This document shows, piece by piece, positions 1-5,678 of a stretch of DNA of 10,337 nucleotides. A program made the position numbers and the translations under genes. The DNA comes from Phoenicimicrobium sp964438695 (GTDB lineage: Bacteria > Atribacterota > Phoenicimicrobiia > Phoenicimicrobiales > Phoenicimicrobiaceae). The stretch covers positions 1 to 10,337 of the forward strand of contig CAYTKP010000031.1 of assembly GCA_964438695.1 (NCBI GenBank). Direction: 5' to 3'. The notes under the pieces are model-generated. The model saw only the letters and a program-made list of their open reading frames with translations. It was not told the DNA's origin and searched no databases. Position 1 is the first letter of the stretch; each line of letters starts with the position of its first letter.

Positions 1-5
1 AAGTT

Positions 6-107
6 TTATTCTGGATTTGTAACCTTTATAAACATTATAATCAAACCATATATAACTTCTTTATCAGGATTTAAAGTTGTATGTGGTTCATCAATAATTA
101 AAAATAT
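6..107 (-). pseudogene. Possible remnant of a P-loop ATPase (Walker B region)
   Basis: A 33-residue minus-strand frame, ending in TAA at 6-8 and closed upstream by a TAG at 108-110, contains FLIIDEPHTTLNP. A hydrophobic strand followed by D-E-P is the usual look of a Walker B motif in ABC-type or MutS-like ATPases, where DEP is followed by a Thr/Asn-Pro turn. No Walker A, signature motif or start codon is present, so at best this is a fragment of a decayed gene. The piece is short and a chance match cannot be excluded. A homology search with the 33 residues would decide. Confidence 0.3.
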
Positions 108-356
108 CTATTTTTCTGACAATATAATAATTTTTATTACCAAAGCTTCTACTTAAGATATGTAGCTTTGTATCGTGATTAAATGTTATCCTTGCCATTA
201 ATAATTAAATTCATTTGGCATTTTTTTAATAATAATATAAAAAAATTGTATTAAGATTTTCTGTAAAATTATCTTATAATTATCCATTAATAAAAATAAA
301 ATGATAAGATTTGAATAGCTATTGTCTTTCTAAATAATATAATATAGAATATCATT

Positions 357-630
357 ATGAAAGAGATAATTCAAGCAGCATCTTTTACACTGTTTATTTT
401 TAGTCTACTCGGATGGTTATATAGAGCCGCAGTCGCTTTGGTACACCCGAAACTCTGATTACCCAATCAACTCATTTTACTACTTGGCTTAGAGAGGATA
501 CTTTCTCGTCTGGATATCGAGCTATCGGAGGAAAATCTTGGTAAAAGGAGTAAAGGAATATGCGGAGAAAATACTTTTGCATATCCCAGAGCTTGATTCC
601 GATATCGAGGTAGTAAAGCTTAATGTTTAG
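357..630 (+). pseudogene. Frameshifted relic of a small membrane-protein-like gene
   Basis: Three short frames follow one another on the plus strand. ATG at 357 opens a 33-residue frame with a hydrophobic helix (SFTLFIFSLLGWLY) ending at 458. A second frame from about 449 to 543 reads ETLITQSTHFTTWLREDTF, ending in TAA. A third from 541 to 630 reads VKGVKEYAEKILLHIPELDS, ending in TAG. Joining them with two frameshifts gives about 90 residues. The part with LVHPETL and WLREDTF resembles, from memory only, small hypothetical membrane proteins in which a hydrophobic N-terminus is followed by a W-L-R-x-D-x-F motif. I cannot name the family. The composition, richer in G and C than its flanks, supports a former coding role. 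Confidence 0.35.
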
Positions 631-653
631 ATAATTGATAATTATTTAAACAT
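623..653. promoter_or_regulatory. 14-bp inverted repeat upstream of the lipoprotein gene
   Basis: Arms ATGTTTAGATAATT (623-636) and AATTATTTAAACAT (640-653) are complementary at 13 of 14 positions, and the remaining pair is a G-U wobble in RNA. Only GAT separates them. It ends 21 bases before the ATG at 675, right next to the Shine-Dalgarno site. No T-run follows on either strand, so an intrinsic terminator is unlikely. A dyad operator for a dimeric repressor, or an mRNA hairpin flanking the ribosome-binding site, are the reasonable readings. The AT-rich arms mean that chance is also possible. Confidence 0.4.
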
Positions 654-674
654 GTATAGAGAGGGAGAAAAGTT

Positions 675-1706
675 ATGAGATATATCGGCATAATCATATT
701 ATTAGTTCTTTGTCTGACCATGTTATCATTAACTGGTTGTAAAGGGAATACAGTTGATTCCGAAACTGCTGGTGAAAAGTTAAAAATCCAGGAGAATGCA
801 GAAGAGTCTGAAATATGGTCTGGCTTGGGGATGGTGCTTTACTCTTCACAAGCAAGTTATGTTGATACACTACTAGCTAATGGATTTACTGAATTAAGAA
901 TTGATATTCCAGATTATCAAAATACTTCATGGTTAGCCTCTTCAAAAGCGATACTTCCTGGGATTATTGCTAAAGGTGTAAAAGTAATTTGGGGAGTATC
1001 TTCAAATAATTATAATAATGAAGATTATACGATTACTGCTGAAAATTGGCCTATATTCAGGCAAGCTATATTAGATGCAGCTCAATGGGCTCAAGATAAT
1101 GGTGTTTATGAATTTCAGTTGGGAAACGAAGAAGAGTTTCACGTTGATGGAGGCACAATGTCGGGAATTCAAATAATTACTAATCTTAAATCTGTTGCTA
1201 CAGATGTTCAAGCGATATTTACCAATGGGAAAATAAGTTATACTTGCGCTTACGATTATATACCTAATTGGATTTCTGTAGGTAAAGGAGATATAGATAT
1301 TTTAGCATGTAATATCTATATGGGTGGAGATGGTTATTATGGTAACAATAAATGGAAAAGTGATATAACTAAGTTAGTGAATGCTTTTGGGGCTGACGGC
1401 ACATATATAACAGAATTTAATTTAAGTTGGTCTTCTTTAGATGATTACTCTACAGATGAAGAAATACAGGCAGCAGCATTAACAGAAATGATTGAATATA
1501 TTAAGACTTCATGTATGACCAGAGCATTTTATTACACTTGGAAAAGCGACGAATTTGGAGTCGTAAAAGATGATGGCACTTATAGATTATTATGGAATCA
1601 GGCTCTACTCAATTCAGGGTCCGTAAAATTTGCTACTGTTCCAACAAAAACTACTACAATATCATTGCCAGATACAATGGCACTTATACCAAAAATAACC
1701 AGATAG
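675..1706 (+). CDS. Lipoprotein with clan GH-A glycoside-hydrolase-like domain
   Basis: The 343-residue protein begins with a lipoprotein signal peptide: basic MRY, a hydrophobic core, and the lipobox L-T-G-C with the lipidated Cys at 22. It should therefore be anchored outside the cytoplasmic membrane. After a short acidic linker (23-47), residues 48-315 look like a TIM barrel of glycoside hydrolase clan A. QLGNEEE (148-154) matches the strand-4 N-E acid/base motif with E152 as candidate, and TEFNLSW (246-252) matches the strand-7 nucleophile with E247. The aromatic YYTWKSDEFG (286-295) fits the strand-8 W region. Substrate cannot be read from the sequence; a role in polysaccharide cleavage or remodelling is inferred. 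The last about 25 residues are Thr-rich and untypical, so the C-terminus may be altered. GGGAG lies about 7 bases before the ATG. An inverted repeat precedes it, and a hairpin overlaps its stop. Confidence 0.7.
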   Translation: MRYIGIIILLVLCLTMLSLTGCKGNTVDSETAGEKLKIQENAEESEIWSGLGMVLYSSQASYVDTLLANGFTELRIDIPDYQNTSWLASSKAILPGIIAKGVKVIWGVSSNNYNNEDYTITAENWPIFRQAILDAAQWAQDNGVYEFQLGNEEEFHVDGGTMSGIQIITNLKSVATDVQAIFTNGKISYTCAYDYIPNWISVGKGDIDILACNIYMGGDGYYGNNKWKSDITKLVNAFGADGTYITEFNLSWSSLDDYSTDEEIQAAALTEMIEYIKTSCMTRAFYYTWKSDEFGVVKDDGTYRLLWNQALLNSGSVKFATVPTKTTTISLPDTMALIPKITR

Positions 1707-1730
1707 CCGTACCAAACCCGGCATCTGGTT
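1697..1730 (-). terminator. Hairpin, possible intrinsic terminator for the gmd-side transcript
   Basis: AACCAGAT (1697-1704) pairs with ATCTGGTT (1723-1730), and inside it GCCG (1706-1709) pairs with CGGC (1719-1722). This gives a 12-bp stem with one bulged A and a 9-base loop. Read on the minus strand the stem is followed by ATTTTTGG, a short T-run, which is what a Rho-independent terminator for the minus-strand gmd/reductase unit would show. On the plus strand no T-run follows, although the stem overlaps the stop codon of the lipoprotein gene and could still protect its mRNA end. The T-run is short, so termination efficiency is uncertain. Confidence 0.4.
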
Positions 1731-2057
1731 CTAGCCTATCCAGACCGAATAAAGTGACAATTAAAAGTATCTCTGGCTTCCAGCTACTTCTTCTTCTAAA
1801 TGTTGAAGAATCACCTTACAGAATAGGAGCATCAGAAGGTCTCATTCTCTTTAGGTCTTTTATTATTGGTTCCCATAACCTTTTTTCAATTTCCGCTATT
1901 TGTTTAGCAAAATCAGAAGTCATAAATTCAGGAGATTGCTTTGGTCCAATGTGATTAAAGGGTCTTACCCCAATAATATTCAAACTATAATTTATAAAAT
2001 AAAAGAAACTTAGAAAATCTGCACTTGCTTTACTTATGGAATAATGCCTTCATAAAT
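1707..2057. other. Gap between lipoprotein gene and gmd, filled with gene debris
   Basis: This 351-base stretch has no intact gene. Its right two thirds are the minus-strand fragment of an RMD-type reductase (separate entry). Between 1684 and 1815 the minus strand shows two further short open pieces, reading HLEEEVAGSQRYF and, in another frame, TLFGLDRLEPDAGFGTAIW. I do not recognise either, and they may be debris of a second gene joined to the reductase fragment. The hairpin at 1697-1730 lies at the left edge. Confidence 0.5.
1816..2049 (-). pseudogene. Internal fragment of an RMD-type GDP-4-keto-6-deoxymannose reductase
   Basis: A 77-codon minus-strand frame begins after an in-frame TGA (2050-2052), only 8 bases beyond the gmd stop. 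It carries the active-site pair of the short-chain dehydrogenase/reductase family, Y-S-I-S-K (Y3, K7), then VRPFNHIGP (28-36), QSPEF (38-42) and DFAKQIAEIE (46-55). This order and spacing are characteristic of GDP-6-deoxy-4-keto-mannose reductases (RMD) and related sugar-nucleotide SDRs. The N-terminal Rossmann half with the NADPH-binding glycine motif is missing. After EPIIK (60-64) the expected GN(L)-E-x-R-R-D-F-T-D-V-R-D segment is replaced by an unrelated tail ending in TAA at 1816. It has no start codon or ribosome site of its own and cannot be functional. RMD is the normal partner of the adjacent gmd, acting on its product to give GDP-D-rhamnose, so this was probably a gmd-rmd operon. 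Confidence 0.8.
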
Positions 2058-3059
2058 TTATTTCTTATTTTTATTTAAATTAAATAATTTAATATCTTTC
2101 TCTACTCTTTCTAAATCTGCATCAACCATCATTTTAATTAATTCTTCAAAACTTACTTCAGGTTTCCATCCTAATTTCTTTAGAGCTTTTGTAGAATTAC
2201 CACACAATATATCTATTTCAGCAGGCCTAAAGAATTTGGGGTCTATTACCACATAGTTTTCCCAATTTAAATTAAGATAATCAAAGGCAATTTTGACCAA
2301 ATCTCTTACTGAATGATTTATACCGGTACTTATTAAATAATCATCCGGTTTTTCCTGCTGTAACATTAACCACATTGCCCTTACATAATCTCCCGCAAAC
2401 CCCCAGTCTCTTTTTGCATCTAAATTACCTAGTCTTAATTCCTGGGCTAATCCCAATTTGATTCTTGCGGCTGTATTAGTTACTTTTCTAGTGACAAATT
2501 CTAATCCTCTCCTGGGAGATTCATGATTGAGCTGTATCGCACAACAGCAAAACATATTGTAGCTTTCTCTATAATTTACGGTAATCCAATGTCCATATAA
2601 TTTTGCCACTCCATATGGGCTTCTGGGATGAAATGGAGTCTTTTCGGTTTGAGGGAATTCTTTTGCTCTTCCAAACATCTCACCGCTCGATGGCTGAAAG
2701 AATTTTATCTTTGGGTTAACTGCTCTAATTGCCTCCAACATTCTTGCTACTCCCAGGCCAGTTGCTTCTCCTGTAAGTACAGGCTGTATCCAGGAAGTAG
2801 GTACAAAGGATTGCGCAGCTAAATTGTATACTTCATCTGGGTCAGATTCTTTAATTGCATTAATCAAAGAATTTTGGTCCAATAAATCTCCGGATATTAG
2901 TTTAATTCTATCCTGAATATGTTCTATCCTTTCAAAATTCACTGTACTTGATCTTCTTATTAGTCCAAATACCTCATAATTTTTACTTAATAAAAACTCT
3001 GCTAAATATGAACCGTCTTGCCCGGTTATACCAGTTATTAATGCTCGTTTATTTGCCAT
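2058..3059 (-). CDS. gmd: GDP-mannose 4,6-dehydratase
   Basis: This is an NADP-dependent extended short-chain dehydrogenase that converts GDP-D-mannose to GDP-4-keto-6-deoxy-D-mannose, the branch-point precursor of GDP-rhamnose, GDP-fucose and GDP-perosamine for surface glycans. The Rossmann motif TGITGQDG (9-16) is at the N-terminus. The dinucleotide-side RR-S-S-T (35-39), D58-L-L-D, NLAAQSFV (79-86), the catalytic region SSGE (124-127) and Y-x-x-x-K (Y149, K153), NHESPRRG (178-185), RDWGFAGDYV (217-226) and FRPAE (277-281) all match the family in order. The length, 333 residues, is normal. The stretch just before NHESPRRG reads CCCAIQL, where family members usually have an N/S-G-I-L-F type segment; this is unusual at a conserved site. 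The start is supported by AAAGGAG (3066-3072) six bases upstream. Only a broken reductase follows it. Confidence 0.95.
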   Translation of the reverse strand: MANKRALITGITGQDGSYLAEFLLSKNYEVFGLIRRSSTVNFERIEHIQDRIKLISGDLLDQNSLINAIKESDPDEVYNLAAQSFVPTSWIQPVLTGEATGLGVARMLEAIRAVNPKIKFFQPSSGEMFGRAKEFPQTEKTPFHPRSPYGVAKLYGHWITVNYRESYNMFCCCAIQLNHESPRRGLEFVTRKVTNTAARIKLGLAQELRLGNLDAKRDWGFAGDYVRAMWLMLQQEKPDDYLISTGINHSVRDLVKIAFDYLNLNWENYVVIDPKFFRPAEIDILCGNSTKALKKLGWKPEVSFEELIKMMVDADLERVEKDIKLFNLNKNKK

Positions 3060-3305
3060 TGTATTCTCCTTTCAAATTTTTTAAATTTATTATATTGAAT
3101 AAATTTTTATCATTTATAAATGCCTCTTCTAAAATATCTATCTCTTGAGAGTAAGTTTAATATATTATTATTACGACAAAAGATTTCAGAGATCCTGCTT
3201 TTTGAGGAAAAAATTTTAAAATGCGAGATGCGAGCTTATTTAATCAGCGAATCTTCCAATTTACCGATCAAAGATGGAGAAATGCGAGTATAAATTTCCG
3301 CTTGC
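3060..3305. other. AT-rich region between gmd and the transposase fragment
   Basis: The 60 bases next to gmd hold its ribosome-binding site (3066-3072) and a minus-strand TATAAT at 3089-3094, without a convincing -35 box. From about 3180 the sequence becomes less AT-rich and includes ATGCGAGATGCGAGC (3221-3235), resembling the GCGAGATACGA string found at 8390-8400. No gene can be supported here. It may be decayed DNA adjoining the transposase relic. Confidence 0.4.
3089..3094 (-). promoter_or_regulatory. Candidate -10 box for gmd
   Basis: The minus strand reads TATAAT here, about 30 bases before the gmd start, which would give a leader of roughly 20-25 bases containing the AAAGGAG site. No good -35 hexamer is seen 16-18 bases upstream (the sequence is nearly all A and T). 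In such AT-rich DNA a TATAAT can easily occur by chance. Confidence 0.25.
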
Positions 3306-3497
3306 ATGAGAATAACAGATGGAAAAGAAGTTGAGTTTGTTATATCTGTATTTAGCACATCTTATATTCATCTTAATCCTATTCGAGTAGAGCTAACTAA
3401 AAATCTGGAGGAGCATACTTGGAGCAATCTATTAGATTATTTAGGTAAAAGAAAGACCGACTTTAGAGGGTGCCTCCTGCAAAATTGCCTGTATTGA
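3306..3497 (+). pseudogene. C-terminal fragment of a Y1 (IS200/REP-associated) transposase
   Basis: The frame reads YIHLNPIRVELTKNLEEHTW followed by S-N-L-L-D-Y-L-G-K, beginning at about 3363. Y-I-H-L-N-P-(V/I)-R-x-x-L, a short charged segment, then W-S-S/N-x-x-x-Y-L-G is the well-known C-terminal signature of the Transposase_17/Y1_Tnp group that includes REP-associated tyrosine transposases. The family's upstream parts are missing: the HUH metal-binding histidines and the catalytic Tyr. The first about 18 codons (MRITDGKEVEF...) do not look like the family. There is no ribosome-binding site. It is a relic from an element that was inserted here and then largely deleted. It sits just beyond the stop of cinA (3502, opposite strand). 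Confidence 0.7.
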
Positions 3498-3501
3498 TTT
3501 A

Positions 3502-4764
3502 CTATTTAGTGGGGTCATCTTTAATTACCTCCTTTAAATACATACGAAGCATATTCAGGGCACGGCGGGATGAGCGTAAGCGAATTAATTGGCGGTTTCC
3601 AAATAATTGGTGTTTCTGGGTAATGGTCTTCTTACCATCAGCTAAAGCCATATAAACCAATCCCACTTTTTTCTTTTCTGTTGCTCCTCCCGGACCAGCA
3701 ATACCGGTAATGCTAATTCCTATATCGCTGTGACAACATTTTCTCACTTCTTCAGCCATTAATTCAGCCACTTGTCTGCTTACTTCACCATATTTTTTGA
3801 TGACTTCTGAGGGCACTTTTAAGAGTTCCTCTTTGACCTGGGCATTATAACTTATTACTCCTCCTTGAAAATATTTAGAGCTTCCTGGTATGCGGGTAAT
3901 CATTTCTCCCAACATTCCGCCGGTGCAGGATTCTGCCACTGCGACCTTAAATCCTTTATTTTTTAATAAATCTCCTACAACTTCTTCTAGAGTCTGCTCA
4001 CCACTTCCATAGGCATAATTGCCCAATATTTTGCTTAATTGATTCACCGAGGATTGTAATAATTTATCTACTTCTTTTTCAGTAGGGGCCTGGGTAGTAA
4101 CCTGGATTTGAATATCTTCTGGGTTGGCGTAGATGCCAAAAGAAAAATTTTTCTGATTATTTATATAATCATGAAGCAATTCATTAACTGATGATTCTCC
4201 TAAACCAGTGACCTTTAGTATTTTTGATTTTTTAATTACCGAAGGAGGAAATTTTTCTTTCAAGTAAGGGATTAAGTTTTCTACTACCAATTTTTTCATT
4301 TCCCGAGGAACACCAGGTAAAGAACATATAATTTTGTTATCTTTTTCCAGAATCATTGCTGGGGCAGTACCATATTGGTTAATGATAATCTTTGCCCCTT
4401 CTGGAAGGTAGGTTTGTTTAAGGTTACTAGGACTAATTTCTACTTTTATTTTATTTAATACTTTTTTTAGATGGTCTTCTGCCTTGGGGTATTTTATCAA
4501 TTTAAGATTTAACGCCTTGGCTATAGTTTCATAGGTGATATCATCTTCGGTAGGTCCTAATCCCCCGGTGGTAATGACCAGGTCAGCACGTTGAAGGGCG
4601 AGTTTCAAGGTTGATAATAACGATTCAGGATTATCGCTAACTGCTGTAATATGCTCTACGTCAATGCTTAATTCGACTAATTTTTTAACAATAAAGTTAG
4701 AGTTGGTATCGGTAATTTGTCCTCTTAATATTTCACTACCTATGCTGATAATTTCTGCTTTCAT
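3502..4764 (-). CDS. cinA: CinA: MoCF-like domain fused to NMN deamidase (PncC)
   Basis: Full-length CinA, 420 residues with two domains. The N-terminal COG1058/MoCF-biosynthesis-like part (1-170) shows GSEILRGQ (9-16), TTGGLGPTEDD (65-75) and LPGVPREM (149-156); members of this group act as ADP-ribose pyrophosphatases. The C-terminal PncC part (about 255-412) shows VAESCTGG (276-283), with S279 the expected catalytic residue, then GGVISYN (301-307) and GIAGPGG (354-360). PncC hydrolyses nicotinamide mononucleotide to nicotinate mononucleotide, recycling the NMN released by NAD-dependent DNA ligase. The gene is cytoplasmic in role and the third of three same-strand genes, 165 bases after nfi. 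An in-frame TAG six bases upstream of the ATG leaves no earlier start. AAGGAG lies 13 bases before the ATG, a longer spacing than usual. Despite the historical 'competence' name, nothing here points to competence. Confidence 0.95.
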   Translation of the reverse strand: MKAEIISIGSEILRGQITDTNSNFIVKKLVELSIDVEHITAVSDNPESLLSTLKLALQRADLVITTGGLGPTEDDITYETIAKALNLKLIKYPKAEDHLKKVLNKIKVEISPSNLKQTYLPEGAKIIINQYGTAPAMILEKDNKIICSLPGVPREMKKLVVENLIPYLKEKFPPSVIKKSKILKVTGLGESSVNELLHDYINNQKNFSFGIYANPEDIQIQVTTQAPTEKEVDKLLQSSVNQLSKILGNYAYGSGEQTLEEVVGDLLKNKGFKVAVAESCTGGMLGEMITRIPGSSKYFQGGVISYNAQVKEELLKVPSEVIKKYGEVSRQVAELMAEEVRKCCHSDIGISITGIAGPGGATEKKKVGLVYMALADGKKTITQKHQLFGNRQLIRLRSSRRALNMLRMYLKEVIKDDPTK

Positions 4765-4895
4765 CTTCTATTTACTTCTCCTTAATTAATCCTCTCTATT
4801 TTTTCCATAAAAGTATCAGGTGGCAATTAAAGAATAATTATTATTTACTATTTTTTATTATATATTTAAAGTTTAAGAAAAAAAAGAAAAAATTG

Positions 4896-4912
4896 AAAAA
4901 AACTTGTAAGTT
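4896..4912 (-). terminator. Weak hairpin with T-run after nfi
   Basis: On the minus strand, shortly after the nfi stop, AACTTACAAGTT (4912-4901) can form a 4-bp A/T-rich stem with a 4-base loop, and it runs straight into seven T residues (4902-4896). The T-tract is good and the stem is poor, so partial termination between nfi and cinA is possible but not well supported. Confidence 0.25.
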
Positions 4913-4929
4913 ATTTAAGGTCTATTTAT

Positions 4930-5628
4930 TCATTGGTGTAGGATAAGTTTAGTTCTAATTTGTTTTACAAAGATATGAGCCTCTCTTACCGGGAGGGGCA
5001 ATCTATATTTATCTATACATTTTAATACAATATCTATAGAACTTAGAAGGTCTATTTTATTACCGGGGGAAACAAAAATGGGCTTAACCTCTTTCCTTGT
5101 TCTTAGTACTGCTCCTAAAATTTCCTTATTTTCTCTTAATAAGGCATAGTTTCCTTTTTCCTTTCCTACTGAAAGATAATTTCCGCTTAGTTTAGATTTT
5201 GCACAACCAATTGTTGGTTTATCCAGGAATAATCCTAAGTGAGTAGCAATTCCCATTCTTCGGGGGTGAGCAATCCCCTGACCATCAAAGAGGATGATAT
5301 CTGGTTCATTCTTTATTTTTTTAAAAGCAGCAAGTAAACTTGGTCCTTCTCGAAAAGTAAGAAGACCAGAAATGTAAGGGAAGGTTACAGGAGAAACAGA
5401 AAACTCTCTTTCAATTATTTCAAATTGAGGAAATTTAAGAATTACAATTCCCGCAATCATCTTATTTTTGTAGTAGCTTACATCTGCTCCGGCCACCTTT
5501 CTTATTTCATAAAAAGATTTATTTAAGGATACTTTTTTCTTTAATTCCTTCTGGAGTTGAATTGCTTCAGAAGGGCTAACCTTAAAGGAGTGCAAATTTA
5601 GATGTTTCAAAATTAATTTATCCTCCAA
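4930..5628 (-). CDS. nfi: Endonuclease V (deoxyinosine 3'-endonuclease)
   Basis: Endonuclease V nicks DNA at the second phosphodiester bond 3' of deoxyinosine, starting repair of deaminated adenine. It needs Mg2+. All family landmarks are present: metal-binding D49 in VAGADVSY (45-52), the strand-separating wedge P-Y85-I-S-G-L with FREGP containing E94, metal-binding D115 in LFDGQGIAHPRR with H121, K144 in GCAKSKLSG, and H218 in REAHIFV. Spacing agrees with the Thermotoga enzyme's known residues shifted by 4-6. The frame opens at a TTG (5628) that has no ribosome site in front and overlaps GGAGG (5622-5626). A TTG at 5610, codon 7, has this GGAGG 11 bases upstream and is the likelier start, giving 226 residues, the usual family length. 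It lies 50 bases after the TPR-protein gene and upstream of cinA. Confidence 0.95.
   Translation of the reverse strand: MEDKLILKHLNLHSFKVSPSEAIQLQKELKKKVSLNKSFYEIRKVAGADVSYYKNKMIAGIVILKFPQFEIIEREFSVSPVTFPYISGLLTFREGPSLLAAFKKIKNEPDIILFDGQGIAHPRRMGIATHLGLFLDKPTIGCAKSKLSGNYLSVGKEKGNYALLRENKEILGAVLRTRKEVKPIFVSPGNKIDLLSSIDIVLKCIDKYRLPLPVREAHIFVKQIRTKLILHQ
5622..5626 (-). promoter_or_regulatory. Ribosome-binding site that argues for nfi start at 5610
   Basis: The minus strand reads GGAGG here. It lies inside the first two codons of the longest nfi frame, so that frame's first TTG cannot use it. The next in-frame start, TTG at 5610-5608, is 11 bases downstream. Confidence 0.5.
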
Positions 5629-5678
5629 ATTATGTTAGTCAACAACACAATACTCGATTCTCTATAGGCGATACGAAT

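Larger units (their letters stand above)
1..674. other. Gene-poor AT-rich stretch with decayed coding pieces
   Basis: No intact gene is visible in these 674 bases. About the first 350 bases are extremely AT-rich and full of stops in every frame, apart from a short minus-strand frame near the left edge that carries an ATPase-like motif (separate entry). From about 357 to 630 the base composition becomes visibly richer in G and C and reads like coding sequence, but only by moving between three frames (separate entry). An inverted repeat at 623-653 and a Shine-Dalgarno site just before 675 belong to the following gene. The stretch looks like eroded coding DNA rather than a designed regulatory region. 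Confidence 0.6.

Noticed and set aside
1592..1954. A 120-codon plus-strand open frame overlapping the lipoprotein gene's end
   Set aside because: It overlaps real coding sequence at its left end and is antisense to the reductase fragment at its right end. It has no ribosome site and its composition is that of a shadow frame.
3236..3307. A 23-residue minus-strand frame starting MQAEIYTRISP
   Set aside because: It reads somewhat protein-like but is tiny, lacks a ribosome site and ends in a stop within the same debris. It may be a relic but cannot be assigned.
3221..3334. A 37-residue plus-strand frame beginning MRDASLFNQRIF
   Set aside because: It has no ribosome-binding site and no recognisable motif, and lies in decayed DNA overlapping the transposase relic. 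It is too short to support.
3502..4764. CinA as evidence of a natural competence locus
   Set aside because: No recA, com or dpr genes adjoin, and the protein's two domains have metabolic roles (ADP-ribose pyrophosphatase-like and NMN deamidase).
4866..4903. A-rich run between cinA and nfi as a possible bent-DNA or origin-like element
   Set aside because: Only homopolymer-rich AT sequence is seen, with no DnaA boxes, iterons or repeats of defined length. It is ordinary for AT-rich intergenic DNA.
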